Shown here: positions 26,042-37,717 of the stretch, in pieces | Numbering within the stretch: the first letter of the stretch is position 1 | How the letters are laid out: each line of letters begins with the position of its first letter | Assembly: GCF_018812025.1 (NCBI RefSeq) | Contig: NC_063045.1 | Location: 49,296,691 to 49,360,690, forward strand | Reading direction: 5' to 3' | Length of the DNA: 64,000 bases | From: Megalobrama amblycephala | Lineage: Eukaryota; Chordata; Actinopteri; Cypriniformes; Xenocyprididae | Program-made: the position numbers and the translations under genes | The notes under the pieces: generated by a model | Seen by the model: the letters and a program-made list of their open reading frames with translations, nothing else | Database searches by the model: none | What the model was told of the DNA's origin: nothing

Positions 26042-29000
26042 ATGTCAAGTTTATGGCAGCAGGACTCATCAAAGAACGGAAACTTCAGTGGCGTGAAAAT
26101 GAACGGCAAAGGCACTGGTATAGGGGCTCCAACCCCAGCAGTGGTGGGGTATTTGGGAAAAGTCAGTTATGCTCAGTTCTCTCCCTCTGTCACTCGTGCA
26201 AAGCTCCGCTGTCACCTTCAAAATTATTTCTATATTGTATGGACAATTTTATTGATTTGATCCCCCACCTCAAACAGAGAAACAACACGGAAATCTGTGA
26301 TGTAAAAGGCGAAAGTATAGTCATAAAAGCATTTTAGTTGTGTACTGTACTGATTGTTTTGTAGTCTTCTATTTTCTTTAAGGAGTGTTGTTTCTGTGTT
26401 TTCTGTGATTTCTCATCTGTTTTTGTTTTTTACAGTGTGAAGACAGAAATGCCTCACCTGGGAACTGTCCTTGGTGCTTGGCAAAAGGTCAGACAAATGC
26501 CCTCCGCTTTTATGCTCTCAACTTGGAGGAGACTGTCATGCTCTGTACAAATCCAGTGGTAAGGCAATTTATCCATTAACACTTGAGTTTCTATTACAAA
26601 TGAGTGTGAATTTCACAAAACCTGTCGATAGGGTTGGGACAATAAATTGATTTGCGATACTGTGATTCTGGGTTGATTCTGCTATTTTTTCTGAATGTAT
26701 CATAAGTTTCTCTCGTACTGATTCGTACCGAGTGCTACAGAGAGAGCGTGCGTTCGGCTGAGTCATGCAAGTGGTTAAATATACTTGAACCTCAACTCAT
26801 AATGCTTATATGATGCAAGATTAATGTAAACATAGCCCACTGTGAGCACCTTTTTAATTCGCTTCAACCTCTTCAAACTTTAAAATTGATTATTTTAGGT
26901 TTAAGTGGTGTGCGTAAGGAATTGAAAGCAAGCAGAGTACGGCTGTTTCTAAAGCACATAGTGCCATCTGCTGTTAAAAACGAAGCTCAGAACCTCTCGA
27001 GAGAGGATTGTGATACATTGAGAAAATATCAGAGTTGATCATTGTATTGCGAATCGATTTATTGTCGATTCGCAATATATCTGCATCATTTCACCCTAAA
27101 ATCAAAAGGGCAAAATTATTGTTTTATTGAATAATAATTTTTGCGTTGTGAAACTTGAGGCCCTTTCACACTGAGCTTGATTAAGCGATACGAATGTGCA
27201 ACCATATGACGGTCTTGAATTGAAACAATAGATCCCTATGGAGCTATTCAGACCAGGCGTGATTAATCAAGGCATGACAGCAAGATTTTTTTTTTTTTTT
27301 TTTTTTTCCCGACCAGTGTGTTCATACTGCCAATCAACTTGCCCAGCAGGAGAGTTGAAATAAATTTGAAAGTGTTTCAAAGGTCCTGTGCCTCAGTGGA
27401 TGCCCAGTTTCCCTGCAAATGTCTTAATAGTTCTATGGTTGGTGCTATGCGCAAATATTTAAGTGATTCTTCTCAGTGGTCAAAGACAATAGGCCGATCA
27501 GCTGAATAGTGGCTTGCGCCACCTAGTATGCAGGTGTAAAATGCATTTTCAGTCAGTGCCACCTATCGTGCTGGCGCGAATTTGCCGAAGGTAATCAATC
27601 TTTTCGCGATCGGAGTGAAAGCATCATTCGTCAACACTTCGCTTTGTCTCGTCACGCTCAGTGTGAGAAGGCATTTACAATTCCAAAATACATTGTTAAA
27701 AATAAAACATTTTAATTGTATTTTCACAGTAAGGTTTTGTTTGTTGTACCTTGTTTTATGTTTGCTGATTTTAATTTAGAAAAAAAAAATTGAGGTAATG
27801 AGAATCACCACTGAAAATCTTGTGACTCAAAAAATAAAGAAAAATGCATGTGCACATTACAGGGCTGGGACAATACATCGATTCTCAATTCGCAATACAA
27901 AGAATCTGGAGCGATTCTGATATTTTCCAATGTATTGCAATTCTCTCGAATCGATTCTGAGCTTAGTTTTTAACAGCAGATGGCACTACGTCCTTTAGAA
28001 ATAACTGTACTCTGCTTGCTTCTTTCCTTTATGCACACCACACAACCTAAAATAACCATTCATAAAGTTAGAAAAGGTTGAAGCGAATTACAAGGGTGTT
28101 CGCAGTGGGCTGTTTACATTAATCTCATGTCATAAAAGCATTCTGAGCCGAGGTGCAAGTATATTTAACCACTTACATGACTCAGCCGAACGCACAAGCG
28201 ATGTCCAGCATTCTTCTTTGTGATCATTTGAGAGTGTGTGGTTAAAAACTAGCCTAGAGCACCATATACTCTTAAAACTAAGCTCAGAATCAATTAGAGA
28301 GAGAAAATATCAGGATCGATCCAGATTCATTGCATCGTGACTCAAGAATCTATGTATTGTCCCAGCCCTAGCACATTACAGTAAGAATTTGCATTACGGT
28401 GACAGGGAAAATGTGCTTAATTTGTCATGAAAATATCACAATATTATATTAATGAATTTACTAATTAAAGTTTACGTTGCAAAAAAATATATTGTTCTAA
28501 AATTAGGCTTTATTTACTTTCTGCAAAATATAATGTGTCCTTTTTATTTTGGTATGACTGTTTTAAATTGGTAATATGATATTTGTCATGTATTAGATGC
28601 TTGACTCATTTTAAAGACTGACTGAACAATGAAATGGCCATTTATATCTGTGATGTGTTTTTCTGTCACTTTGCAGTGTCTTTACCCTTTGGTTAGTAGA
28701 TCTTTGGAAGATGTGCGTGCTGGTTTGTCTAAAGATGGATGCAAGAGGAAAGTTTCTTCCCTGTCCGATGTCGATGATGCATCCTCTTCAAACAGTCCTT
28801 CAAAGCGATCGAGAGAGGAGAAACTGGACATTTTGTCTGTTGTGTCTGAGCCATGTGATGCTGATGTCAATGACGCCACCCTTCCAAAAGCTGCTGTTAA
28901 AACACAAATGTTTAATGGTGAACAATCAATACTTGGAATGACTGTCTCTATTAATGGCACTGAGGAACAACATCCAAAAGAGCTACCTGCTGCTACCCAT

Positions 29001-29422
29001 GAGGATTTAGATTTGTGTGACAAGAAGGATATTTGTGTATCTAGTACTCAAGATGAGGATGAGGAGATCCTCGGAATTGATGTAGATATGGAATCATCAG
29101 AGCTTGTTCCTGTGCAACCACATCTCTTCTGGAAAAATGAGGACAACCTGTGTTGGTTGGATTCATTGTTGGTGATGCTTGTGTACTGCAAGACCATCAG
29201 AGAGACTCCATGTCAGAATGTAAAGCTAATAGACAAGTTGACATCAGTGCCTTGCAGCAACTCTGCTGTGTGGAACCTTTGCTCTACATATGATAAGACT
29301 TGTGCATATCTAAAAGCCAAGGAGCAACAGTGTGAAGGTAAGAAGAAAGCATTAACTAAAAGCATTAACTTTTTGTGTTACCACATATTATATGCATTTA
29401 TTAGGAATGTTATGTGAGTTTA

Positions 29423-29515
<93 letters not shown>

Positions 29516-32162
29516 TTTGTGTATTCTTCCCAAACTGAGTGGTACGAATTTCAAGGTACGGTGCATGCAGTCACACGACCAATGAATACAGTTGGTCACA
29601 GGAGATCAACAAATAGCGATAATGCAATGCTATTTGCTATCAGAAAAAAGTGCAGAACAAGAAGAGACAAGCACTCTGTATGTTTACATGTAATCCCTCA
29701 ACCAGTGTTACAACTGCGGCAAGAGTGTAAAGACATCAATAAAACAGCTTGAGAATAATATCTTGCATAGCATTACATTTACCTCAGGCATTTAGTGTCA
29801 ACAGCATGTTAGTTCACTAGAAAACTCTAGAGGGAAGCATTTCGTATATGAACTTTATTAGTCTATTCATTATATTTACTTAACCTGTTAGTAATGTCTT
29901 GATGATTTTATGTAAAAAGCTAATTTGTTTAGTTTTCTCCCCCCTGCTGTACCGAACCCATACCGAACCGTGACTTTAAAACCGAGGAACGTACCAAACC
30001 GTTATGTTTGTGTACTGTTAGGGGTGTATTATATATAATGTTCTTATATATTTAAAGTGCCCCTATTATGCTATTTTAAAGGTTCTTAATATTGTTTTGG
30101 TGGTCTCCTGCAATAGTTACATCTAACTTCAAAAAGAGTCTGAAAATGGTTTGTTCGAAGATTCAAATTCTGTTAACCTCTCCTTTTTGAGAGCCTACTC
30201 TGCTCTGATTGGACAGATGGCCCAGTCTGTTGTGACTGGTCTAACGCTTAACAGTGCATTTCGGAACCTAAACGGCCTTTGCTATATCTGAATTTCATCT
30301 CTCTCAGCTTCCTCAGTGCTTGATACACAGTGATATGAACAGTAACGATGGTGTCGGTTTTACTGTATCAATTCCAGTGCGGCGACTCATCCTGTTGAAG
30401 TGCATGCAAAGTGGATTTGCAGCACAGAAAACAGCGTCTTATTGACATGTCAACAACACAAACCAAACTCTTCCAGACCTCAGCTTCAACTAGAGTATTT
30501 GAGGGCATGTCAGAGTAGACTGGTTGTGGGCAGCCAATGATTATAGATTGGCATCATGCAAATTTGTTATATTGTTACATAGTACAGAAAGTGAGACTGG
30601 AATTGCTGATGGCTCATTTCACAGTTCACAATCAATTCCTTCTTTTAGGGGACAACTTTATTTGTCATGCACTTTGATCTCTAAAACTTTGCGGATTTAC
30701 TCTGCAAAAATTATATATTAATAAACTATCATTTTTTAATTAAAATATAGCTGCAAGCAGCAATTAAGGGGCCAAGCACAACAGAAGTAAACAAGGAAGC
30801 TAGCAACAGACCAACAATGTTATAATCGACTATGATAGCAACTGAGACAAAAACACTGCATGTCAATTTTGAAGTCCATCAGACCAACAGTACTGTAGTT
30901 AGAGCCAATTTCAAGTTTTGTTCAATTATAGCACCACCAAGTTGCACAGTCTCACCGCTTTTTTTTTGTGTGTTTCTCCTCAAAATGCCCCCATGCATAA
31001 GCGCAGGGGTTCCCAACCACATTCCTGGAGCCCCCCAACACTGCATGTTTTCCATGTCTCCTTAATCAAACACACCTGATTCAGATTCATCAGCTCATTA
31101 GTCCAGATTCCAAGAACTGAAATGGGGTGTCAGACAAAGGAGACATGCAAAATGTACAATTTTGGGGGGGGCTGCAGGAACATGGTTGGGAACTACTGCA
31201 TAAGCATGTCAAATTTGGTGAAAAATCTAATTTTGTTTAGGAGTTATAGACATTTATATGTATGAACACATAAAAAAAAACGCACACCTGACTTTGATTG
31301 CATTTTTTGCCATTTACTATCAAAATTTTGACATTTGGCCATTAGCATTGTCAACAACCTATGTTTCAGATTTTCCTACGGTGGTTTTGTCTCGATTGGA
31401 CTAATGGTAAGATATTTGTGAATGTTGTTTAAATGCTAAATCACAACATTGCATTAACCATAAGGCATTTGGTATTGTTGTACTCTGCAAGGATTCAGGA
31501 ATCCAAGGAGATGACTCCCTTGAAAATAATTCAACCACGTTCTATAGTTATAAGCATGTGAATAATTTTTTTCAAAACTTCTCAGACTCCTTCAGGGCAT
31601 TGTGTCGATGACCCATACCAAGTTTCCAAATGAAACGTTCATGCGTTTGTAAAATACAGCATTTTACTACAAATGCAACATGGCTGATGTGGGAAAATTG
31701 GATATCATTCGACTTGGCATGACACCCCAAATCTAACAAGACCACTTTTATGGTTTTTTTTGGACAAATCCTTCAGAAGTTGGAAGCAAAAATAGCCATT
31801 TTCACATCTCCGGATTGGTAGATGGTGCTGCGCAGCATGTTACCTCAGGTCATGCTTGTGATGTCATGGACCAAGTTTGGTCTGAATACGATAAAGCACT
31901 GAGGAGATAGAGCTTTACGTCTATTTGACTGATTTAGAGACTCCAAAATTAGTGTGGTTAATGTTGGGACTGACCTCTATCAGTGTGCCAAATTTCATAA
32001 CTTTCCCGCAAGCGGTTCTGTGGGCTGCCATAGACTTCCTGAGTGAAAGAAGATCGCCAACGGATGCAATAGGTGCCTACACAACTTTGGTGCTTGGCCC
32101 CTAATAAGAACGCTTACTTATACAATAAGTGCCTACGCTGCTTGGCCCCTAATAATCTAATT

Positions 32163-32233
<71 letters not shown>

Positions 32234-35200
32234 TTATTTTATTTTTATTTTTTTATAAATGTAACAAATTTACAAAAAAATTTTTAAGAGGTTGGCATTT
32301 ATATGCATATTTTGACTCCTGAAGAGCTTACCTGTTTTTCTCTTGCAGAAAAGGTAACCAGAGTCCCTGCTGATGTCCTGGATGAGGCAGAACGGCGGCT
32401 GTCTGAGCTCCGTCTGTCACTCTTCAAACTCATTCAGCCTACACTGAAGTGTGAAATTGGTAAAAACATCTACTCATAAAACGATTTTATATCAATGTGT
32501 TGCTTGGCATTTGTATTGAGTGATCATTTGTCTGTCTGTCATGTAGGTCAGCAGGAAACACCTGTGTTTGCACTCCCTCTCCTTCTACGGTCAGACAAGT
32601 GGGCTCAGGATCTTTTCCAGCATACTGTCCGTTGGGAATTTAAGTGCACTTCATGTAGTTATACTGTAAGCGACAGGTAAGGATTTAGCCATTTAATTTA
32701 AAATAATTTGTATTTGGTGATTAAACAGTTTTTGAATTAGTAGACAATTGTTTTGGTGTCAAGCACACACACTCACATGTACTGTAACACAACTCTCCTT
32801 TTATCTTGCAGTGTTGAGAAGACTCTTACAACGTTCACTCAGATTCTGAATGATTGGCACCCATTAAAAGCCATTCACCGCACTCAGTGCAATAACTGCA
32901 ACCGTAAAAACCAGAGGAGGAAAATGGTGCTTGAAAGGTAAGAGTTGGAATAACTATAAATTTATTTTTTTTCCTGATCATTCCCTTGCTTCATCACAAT
33001 TGAATATTTAAAACTCTGTTGGTCTTTGTGGCTGACTAATAATTGTTTCTGTTAATTTTTTGCAGGTTGTCCTCTGTGTTTGCGCTGCACTTTGTAGAGG
33101 GCTTGCCCAGGAAAGACCTCTCTAAATACTCGTTCGAGTTCCAGGACGTGCACTACAATGTTAGCACTGTTATTCAGTACAATAAACATCTTCAGCACTT
33201 TGTCACTTGGATCCGTCAGAGCAATGGTGAGTTTCCAGTTTGATTCTGTGAGTTCTTTAGCTGATCTACTTACAATACCAGTTTGGAGTCAGATATTATA
33301 TTGTTAGAAAGTATTACTTATATTTCAATTAAATGCTGTTCTTTTGAACTCTCTATTCCTCAAAGAATCCTAAAAACAAATATATCACAGTTACCACAAA
33401 AATATTAAACAGCACAACTAATTTCAACATTGATATAGATAATGTCATGAGCAGCAAATCAGCATATGAAAGATACTTTGACACTGAAGACTGGAGTAAT
33501 GATGCTGAAAATTCTGCTTTGCCATCACAGGAATAAATTACACTTTAATATAAAAAACAGTTCTTTTAAACCGTAATTATATTTCACAATATTACTGTTT
33601 ATACTGTATTCTTGATCAAATTCTTGGTCTTGTTTAGCACAAGAAACTTTAAAAACATTAAAAAAAAAAAACTTACCAACTTTTTAACAGTAGTGCATGT
33701 AGATCTTAAATTTCTGCACAACTGGCTTAAGGTGGTATCCCATTAGTCAGTGGTTTATTTTATTTTAATGTTGCTAAAAACACCATATATTTTCCTGCTT
33801 AAAGGGTTAGTTCACCCAAAAATGAAAATTCTGTCATTAATTACTCGCCTTCATGTCATTCCAAACCCGTCAGACCTTCGTTCATCTTCAGAATACAAAT
33901 TAAGATATTTTTGATTAAATCCAAGAGCTCTCTGACTCCTCCATAGACAGCAATTTAATTACTTTCAAGGTCCAGAAAGGTAGTAAAGACATTGTTAAAA
34001 TAGCCCACGTGACTACAGTGGTTCAACCTTAATTTTATGAAGCGATGAGAAAACTTTTTGTCTTATAATGACTTTATTCAACAAATCTGTCAGTCTCCTA
34101 TGCTGTTTACGCTATATAGACAGTGCAGCTCTTCTGTGTTCTACATCAGAACACGACTCAGTACTGTTATCAACCTGGATTTACAGCTGATTTTTCTGGT
34201 TATCTCTGATTATTTGCTCTGGAAAATATGGAAATGTTTATTCCAAATATGTCTGATTTGAACTTAATAATAGGTTAATTTTAGAGATACACAGATACAA
34301 AATTTTTCCACCGATACCAGTAGCTGATTATTCAGAATTAAATCTGCCTATACCGATGTATGATTTTCTTAAGGAAAAAAAATCTCTCCCCACTAATGTA
34401 AACTATAATTAACAGTAAATAAGCTCCTCTCTGGTGTATTTTATAGCTAACCAACAAACTTTGAACTTTGGATAACATTTCTGAAGTAAATGCGATGTTA
34501 AGTGACATTGTTCACAAGCTGTTTTATTGAGACATGATACCTTTTAGTAAGTTTTACTGTATCTTTCAACATACCTTCTGATGTTCATGCATATTTTTTC
34601 GTGCTTTTGCTTGTTAAAGTGGAAGAGATGAGTCACACTACCGCTTGAAGACACTACCGCGATCTGTCACTTCACATTTAAGAGTGTCAAAACAGCATAT
34701 ATATTGTTTGAATTTCATGATAAGAAACAAATTGTCTATTTTTAAGTAACAAAGCTCTTTGCAATTATTGGATGGGAGGTATAACAAATAATAACTGGTG
34801 TAGGGAAAGAAACTGGAAAAACTACGGACCTGACAACCCTGGCTTGATCTACAAATGATTCATAGGGTCAGATAGAGCTGCTTTAATGTTTTTTTTTTTT
34901 TTTTTTGCTGCATTAACTTTGACAGCCCTGAATTCAATACAAGAGAGATGTTCTTCACACACAGTATGATTAACAGTATATAATCGGCCCTGATCATTGG
35001 CTGTTTTTTTTTTTTTTTTTTTAACAATCAGCCGATAGTGAAAATAATTGCTTTTATCAGCCGATACATCAGTGCATCTCTAGTTAATTTACATGTCTGT
35101 TTTCTGTCTTAAAGGCTCATGGCTGGAACTCGATGATTTGAAACACCCTTACTGCATGACCCACAAGAGGTTTTCATTTCCTGCCAATGAAATTCACATT

Positions 35201-36409
35201 ATTTTCTGGGAGGCAGACTCCACTAAAGATGAAGCTTCAGAGGTTTGCTCACTGACAGCTCCCTCGGCGGTCACAAATGTCGACGATAAACACCCGCACG
35301 AACTGTCAGACTCTGTAGCCGATGACACATGTGTCATTAACGCGCTCACTGTGGGAGACTCCACTGCTGCCAGCACTCTGGATGCATCCATTGGAAGCAC
35401 CACATTACTGGACACATTTGAGGGTCTGTCACATACGGACATTGTGACCCTCACTCTGGTTGATGTGAACGGAGCCACTGAGGATGTTAAGATTCCCCAG
35501 AGCCCAGCCGTCAAGCCAGCCACTCTCCCTAGTCTTCCAGTAGCATCTAGTTTGTCTTCTAAGACCTCAAGTTGTCAACCTTCAAACCCTCCAAAACCTC
35601 AAACCCCTGTGGCCAGTCCAGTTGTGATGAGATCATCAGAGACTACAAAAGTACATGCACCACCACCTCTGTTGTCCTCGCTACTTCAACGGCATCCATC
35701 CTTCCATTCTACACCAGCGAGACTTCCTCCTCCTGCTCCAAAACCCATTCTGAAATGTGACAATGAAGCTCTACCAGCAAAGCCGGCCGACATGTTTTGT
35801 GGCTTCATAACCAAGAAGTCGCCAAATTCAAGTGGCGTGAATCCTGCTGTAGCGCCTCAACACAAACCAGTCACTCTTCCTGGTGGCATGTGTCCGCCTG
35901 TTAAGAGAACTCCAAGCCTTTCAGCAGACCAGCAGCCCATTAACACTACAGAAGCCCTCAGGCTAAAGCTAATGAAAAAGCTCAAGGCCAAGAAAAAGAA
36001 ACTGGCCAAGCTAAACCAGCTTCTGGGAAGCAAAGGAGAAGCTGCACCCAGACCGGACAGCACAGCCCTCTCGTCGCCCTACTCCGTCACCTCCAGTACC
36101 TCGGCTTACGACAGCCCAGCATATGACCAGTTCTTCGCTGAGCTTTTGTCACCTGTGACGACCGCCAGTAACCTCTCACCTGACAGCACGGGTCTCTTGG
36201 AGATGTTGAACAATGGCCAGAATGGCGAGACTACAATTGGAAGCGCACAGCAGAATTCTTCAGTAGCAACTGTGGTTCCAGAAGCAACTTTAACCTACCC
36301 GTCTTCTACTAATGACTCCATGTTGACTTTTGATGAATATATACAATCAGGGATGGGCCAAACTGCCATTGAGAACACCGATTTTAATGGCTTAGATATA
36401 TTTTTCTGA
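26042..36409 (+). CDS. uspl1: uspl1, ubiquitin-specific peptidase-like 1 (SUMO isopeptidase)
   Basis: C98-family cysteine protease that removes SUMO and acts at Cajal bodies in mammals. Eight coding exons: 26042-26161, 26436-26558, 28677-29337, 32349-32459, 32547-32676, 32812-32937, 33066-33226, 35115-36409. Phases close to give 908 aa, shorter than the roughly 1,090 aa human protein. Visible features: a VVGYLGK motif near residue 35; a Cys quartet at Cys51, Cys54, Cys77 and Cys82 that could bind zinc; an acidic linker; and the catalytic domain from about 230, with Cys240 in NLCWLDS, His468 in LQHFVTWI and Asp484 in WLELDD. These match the human triad Cys236/His456/Asp472. Zinc-ligand-like CTSC and CNNC pairs lie inside the domain. 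The long last exon is a Ser/Pro/Thr-rich tail with a Lys-rich helix ([16 protein letters not shown]) and ends NGLDIFF. An ATTAAA signal follows at about 36724. Confidence 0.95.
26629..27078. mobile_element. Truncated AGGGCTGGGACAATA hAT-type element, inverted copy
   Basis: The left end TAGGGTTGGGACAATAAA resembles the terminus at 27860. The interior (CATCTGCTGTTAAAAACGA, TTCGGCTGAGTCATGCAAG) is the reverse complement of blocks in 27860-28370, so the two copies are inverted. The right terminus is lost in AATCGATTTATTGTC. Confidence 0.65.
27170..27672. repeat. Palindromic repeat with CTTTCACACTGAGC ends
   Basis: CCCTTTCACACTGAGC near 27170 is mirrored by GCTCAGTGTGAGAAGG near 27655. A poly-T tract lies inside at 27283-27308. 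No coding content was recognised. Boundaries are approximate. Confidence 0.45.
27860..28370. mobile_element. AGGGCTGGGACAATAC hAT-type element with exact 8-bp TSD
   Basis: Ends CAGGGCTGGGACAATACAT and ATGTATTGTCCCAGCCCTA are inverted repeats. The direct repeat GCACATTA flanks it exactly at 27852-27859 and 28371-28378. It lies in uspl1 intron 3, about 300 bp before exon 4. No transposase. Confidence 0.88.
29426..29513. repeat. (TA)44 microsatellite
   Basis: Pure TA dinucleotide array in uspl1 intron 4. The Ile-Tyr open frame across it is an artefact. Confidence 0.98.
30051..30720. repeat. TTTAAAGTGCCCCTATTATG repeat, left end only
   Basis: The left terminus resembles those at 3559 and 59946 (TTTAAAG...CTATTATGC). 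Internal sequence with CTCTGATTGGACAGATGGC and AACAGTGCATTTCGG is of the same teleost family. No clear right terminus. Confidence 0.5.
30751..32155. mobile_element. AAGGGGCCAAGCAC-terminal repeat in uspl1 intron 4
   Basis: The left TTAAGGGGCCAAGCAC is mirrored by GTGCTTGGCCCCTAATAA near 32090-32108. A second partial right end (CTGCTTGGCCCCTAATAA) follows to 32155. The interior (CATCAGACCAACAGT, GGAGTTATAGACATTTAT, CAGTGTGCCAAATTTCATA) matches a repeat I know to be common in teleosts. It hosts a nested element at 31004-31198. Confidence 0.6.
31004..31198. mobile_element. CAGGGGTTCCCAACC MITE with 8-bp TSD
   Basis: A 195-bp element with inverted ends CAGGGGTTCCCAACC and GGTTGGGAACTACTG, flanked by CATAAGCG (30996-31003) and CATAAGCA (31199-31206), 7 of 8 identical. 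It is inserted inside the larger repeat at 30751-32155. Confidence 0.82.
32167..32229. repeat. (TA)n microsatellite, 63 bp
   Basis: TA array in uspl1 intron 4, about 120 bp before the exon at 32349. Confidence 0.97.
33290..33700. repeat. Interspersed repeat with GACACTGAAGACTGGAGTAATG core
   Basis: Shares its core and the following AAAATTC...GCTTTGCCATCACAGGAA block with 49270-49660. The left part (AATGCTGTTCTTTTGAAC) matches 63890-63930. It is a widespread teleost family; this copy lies in uspl1 intron 8. Confidence 0.65.
33799..34273. mobile_element. GGGTTAGTTCACCC MITE, copy f (no right end)
   Basis: Left end TTAAAGGGTTAGTTCACCC is intact. The matching right terminus is missing, and sequence continues into another element at 34282. 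Confidence 0.7.
34282..35082. mobile_element. TAGAGATGCAC hAT-type element with exact 8-bp TSD
   Basis: Ends TAGAGATACACAGATAC and GATACATCAGTGCATCTCTA are inverted repeats. The direct repeat GTTAATTT flanks it exactly (34274-34281 and 35083-35090). It sits only 33 bp before the last uspl1 exon at 35115, so its right end abuts the 3' splice-site region. Poly-T tracts inside at 34889-34906 and 35004-35022. Confidence 0.88.
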
Positions 36410-36760
36410 TTAAGAAAAGCTTTTAGACTTTAAAAACCATGAGATTGGTCTGATGTCTCAAGTTGTTCCTAAGAACTGTTCTTTGTAGTTTTGTATTGGG
36501 AAAGGAAGACTTTTGTTAGGAAAGCATGTGGTTCGTCATCAGTTTATATTTTGCCTGATCTACTTGAAGTCTAAAGAACATTAAATGGCGCAGTGTACGC
36601 AATGTTTGAAGATCAAATTATGAACAATATACTTTTGTAAAGTTTTGTACAGCATTGTACAGTTGTCTGTTTATTAATGTTTTTTTGAGTTGTCTTTTTT
36701 TTATGGTTATTTAAACAGTTCATATTAAATGCTGTGAAACTGAATACAGTGTGGTTATTG
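36410..36760 (+). other. uspl1: uspl1 3' UTR
   Basis: Non-coding sequence after the TGA at 36407-36409. The ATTAAA at about 36724 is the best poly(A) signal before the transposon-rich DNA begins. Confidence 0.6.
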
Positions 36761-36944
36761 GCATATAATTTTGCTTTTGAGTTAAAAGTGCCTCACAATA
36801 ATTCTATATGGAATTCCTACAATTGGTTTTTAATTTGATCAATTTTATGTGTGGGTGTGTATGTGTGTATCGCCGGCACAGTGGGTATCCCTGTCAAGTC
36901 CCAAGCCATGTAATTGGGAGGGTTGGAAAAAAACGTGCAAAGAA

Positions 36945-36950
<6 letters not shown>

Positions 36951-37026
<76 letters not shown>
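36951..37026. repeat. (TA)38 microsatellite
   Basis: Pure TA array that directly abuts the left end of the fold-back element. Confidence 0.98.
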
Positions 37027-37031
<5 letters not shown>

Positions 37032-37315
37032 GCAGTGTAAATTTGCCAGTAATTAACTGGCAGCAGCTTCACCTGCAAAGTACTGTTTTTACAATTGTCC
37101 TGTTATTTATATGTAAAATACTGGCAGCACAGTTGTACTAAATTAAAACTTAATTCACTTCACTTGCAGAAACTGACTGCCAAAAAATAGCCAATTGCCA
37201 TTCAAGTTCATAAATTAATACAGTGTGCTAACAATGTGAACATATTAAAACTGAGCTTACTTCATTTCAATTGTCTAAGAAAAATTAAAGTGAGGAAAAT
37301 TGTAAAACAAAATGT

Positions 37316-37717
37316 ATTAAAGGCGCTCTAAGCGATTTGACGCGTTTTTAGGCCCAATTTTTTTTGTCACATACCGCAAACATCTCCTCACTATCCGCTA
37401 GCTGCCTGTCCCCTGAACACACTGTAAAAAAACGCGGTCTCTGTAGTCGCCACAAGCTCCGAAAACTGCAATAAAAACAAACTGGTGCAGCCTGGACCAC
37501 TTAACATAATAAACATGCTCCAGCCAATAACCGACAAGCAGCGTCAATACGCAAGCTACTTACATTTTAAATGCGCGTTCATGACTGTTTCAGGAAGCAC
37601 GGAGGGGAGGGCCAGGAGGAGTAGGAGGGAGGGTCTAGCTAGCCTCTGTTTTGTTTGACAACACTTCGAACGTCAACAGGAAGTTACGCCGCTCAGAATC
37701 GCTTAGAGCGCCTTTAA
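37316..37717. mobile_element. TTAA-flanked palindromic element in left fold-back arm
   Basis: Ends TTAAAGGCGCTCTAAGCGAT and ATCGCTTAGAGCGCCTTTAA are a near-perfect inverted pair with TTAA at each edge. It has no counterpart in the right arm. The interior is GC-richer than its surroundings. Confidence 0.82.

Noticed and set aside
26053..26337. 94-codon frame overlapping the first uspl1 coding exon
   Set aside because: It is in another frame and runs through a valid donor at 26161; the uspl1 frame joins correctly to exon 26436-26558.
28682..29023. 113-codon minus-strand frame
   Set aside because: Antisense shadow of uspl1 exon 28677-29337.
29414..29752. 112-codon frame with a long Ile-Tyr run, and similar frames at 32073 and 36808
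   Set aside because: They are produced by (TA)n arrays and have no other family resemblance.
35194..35523. 109-codon minus-strand frame
   Set aside because: Antisense shadow of the uspl1 last exon.
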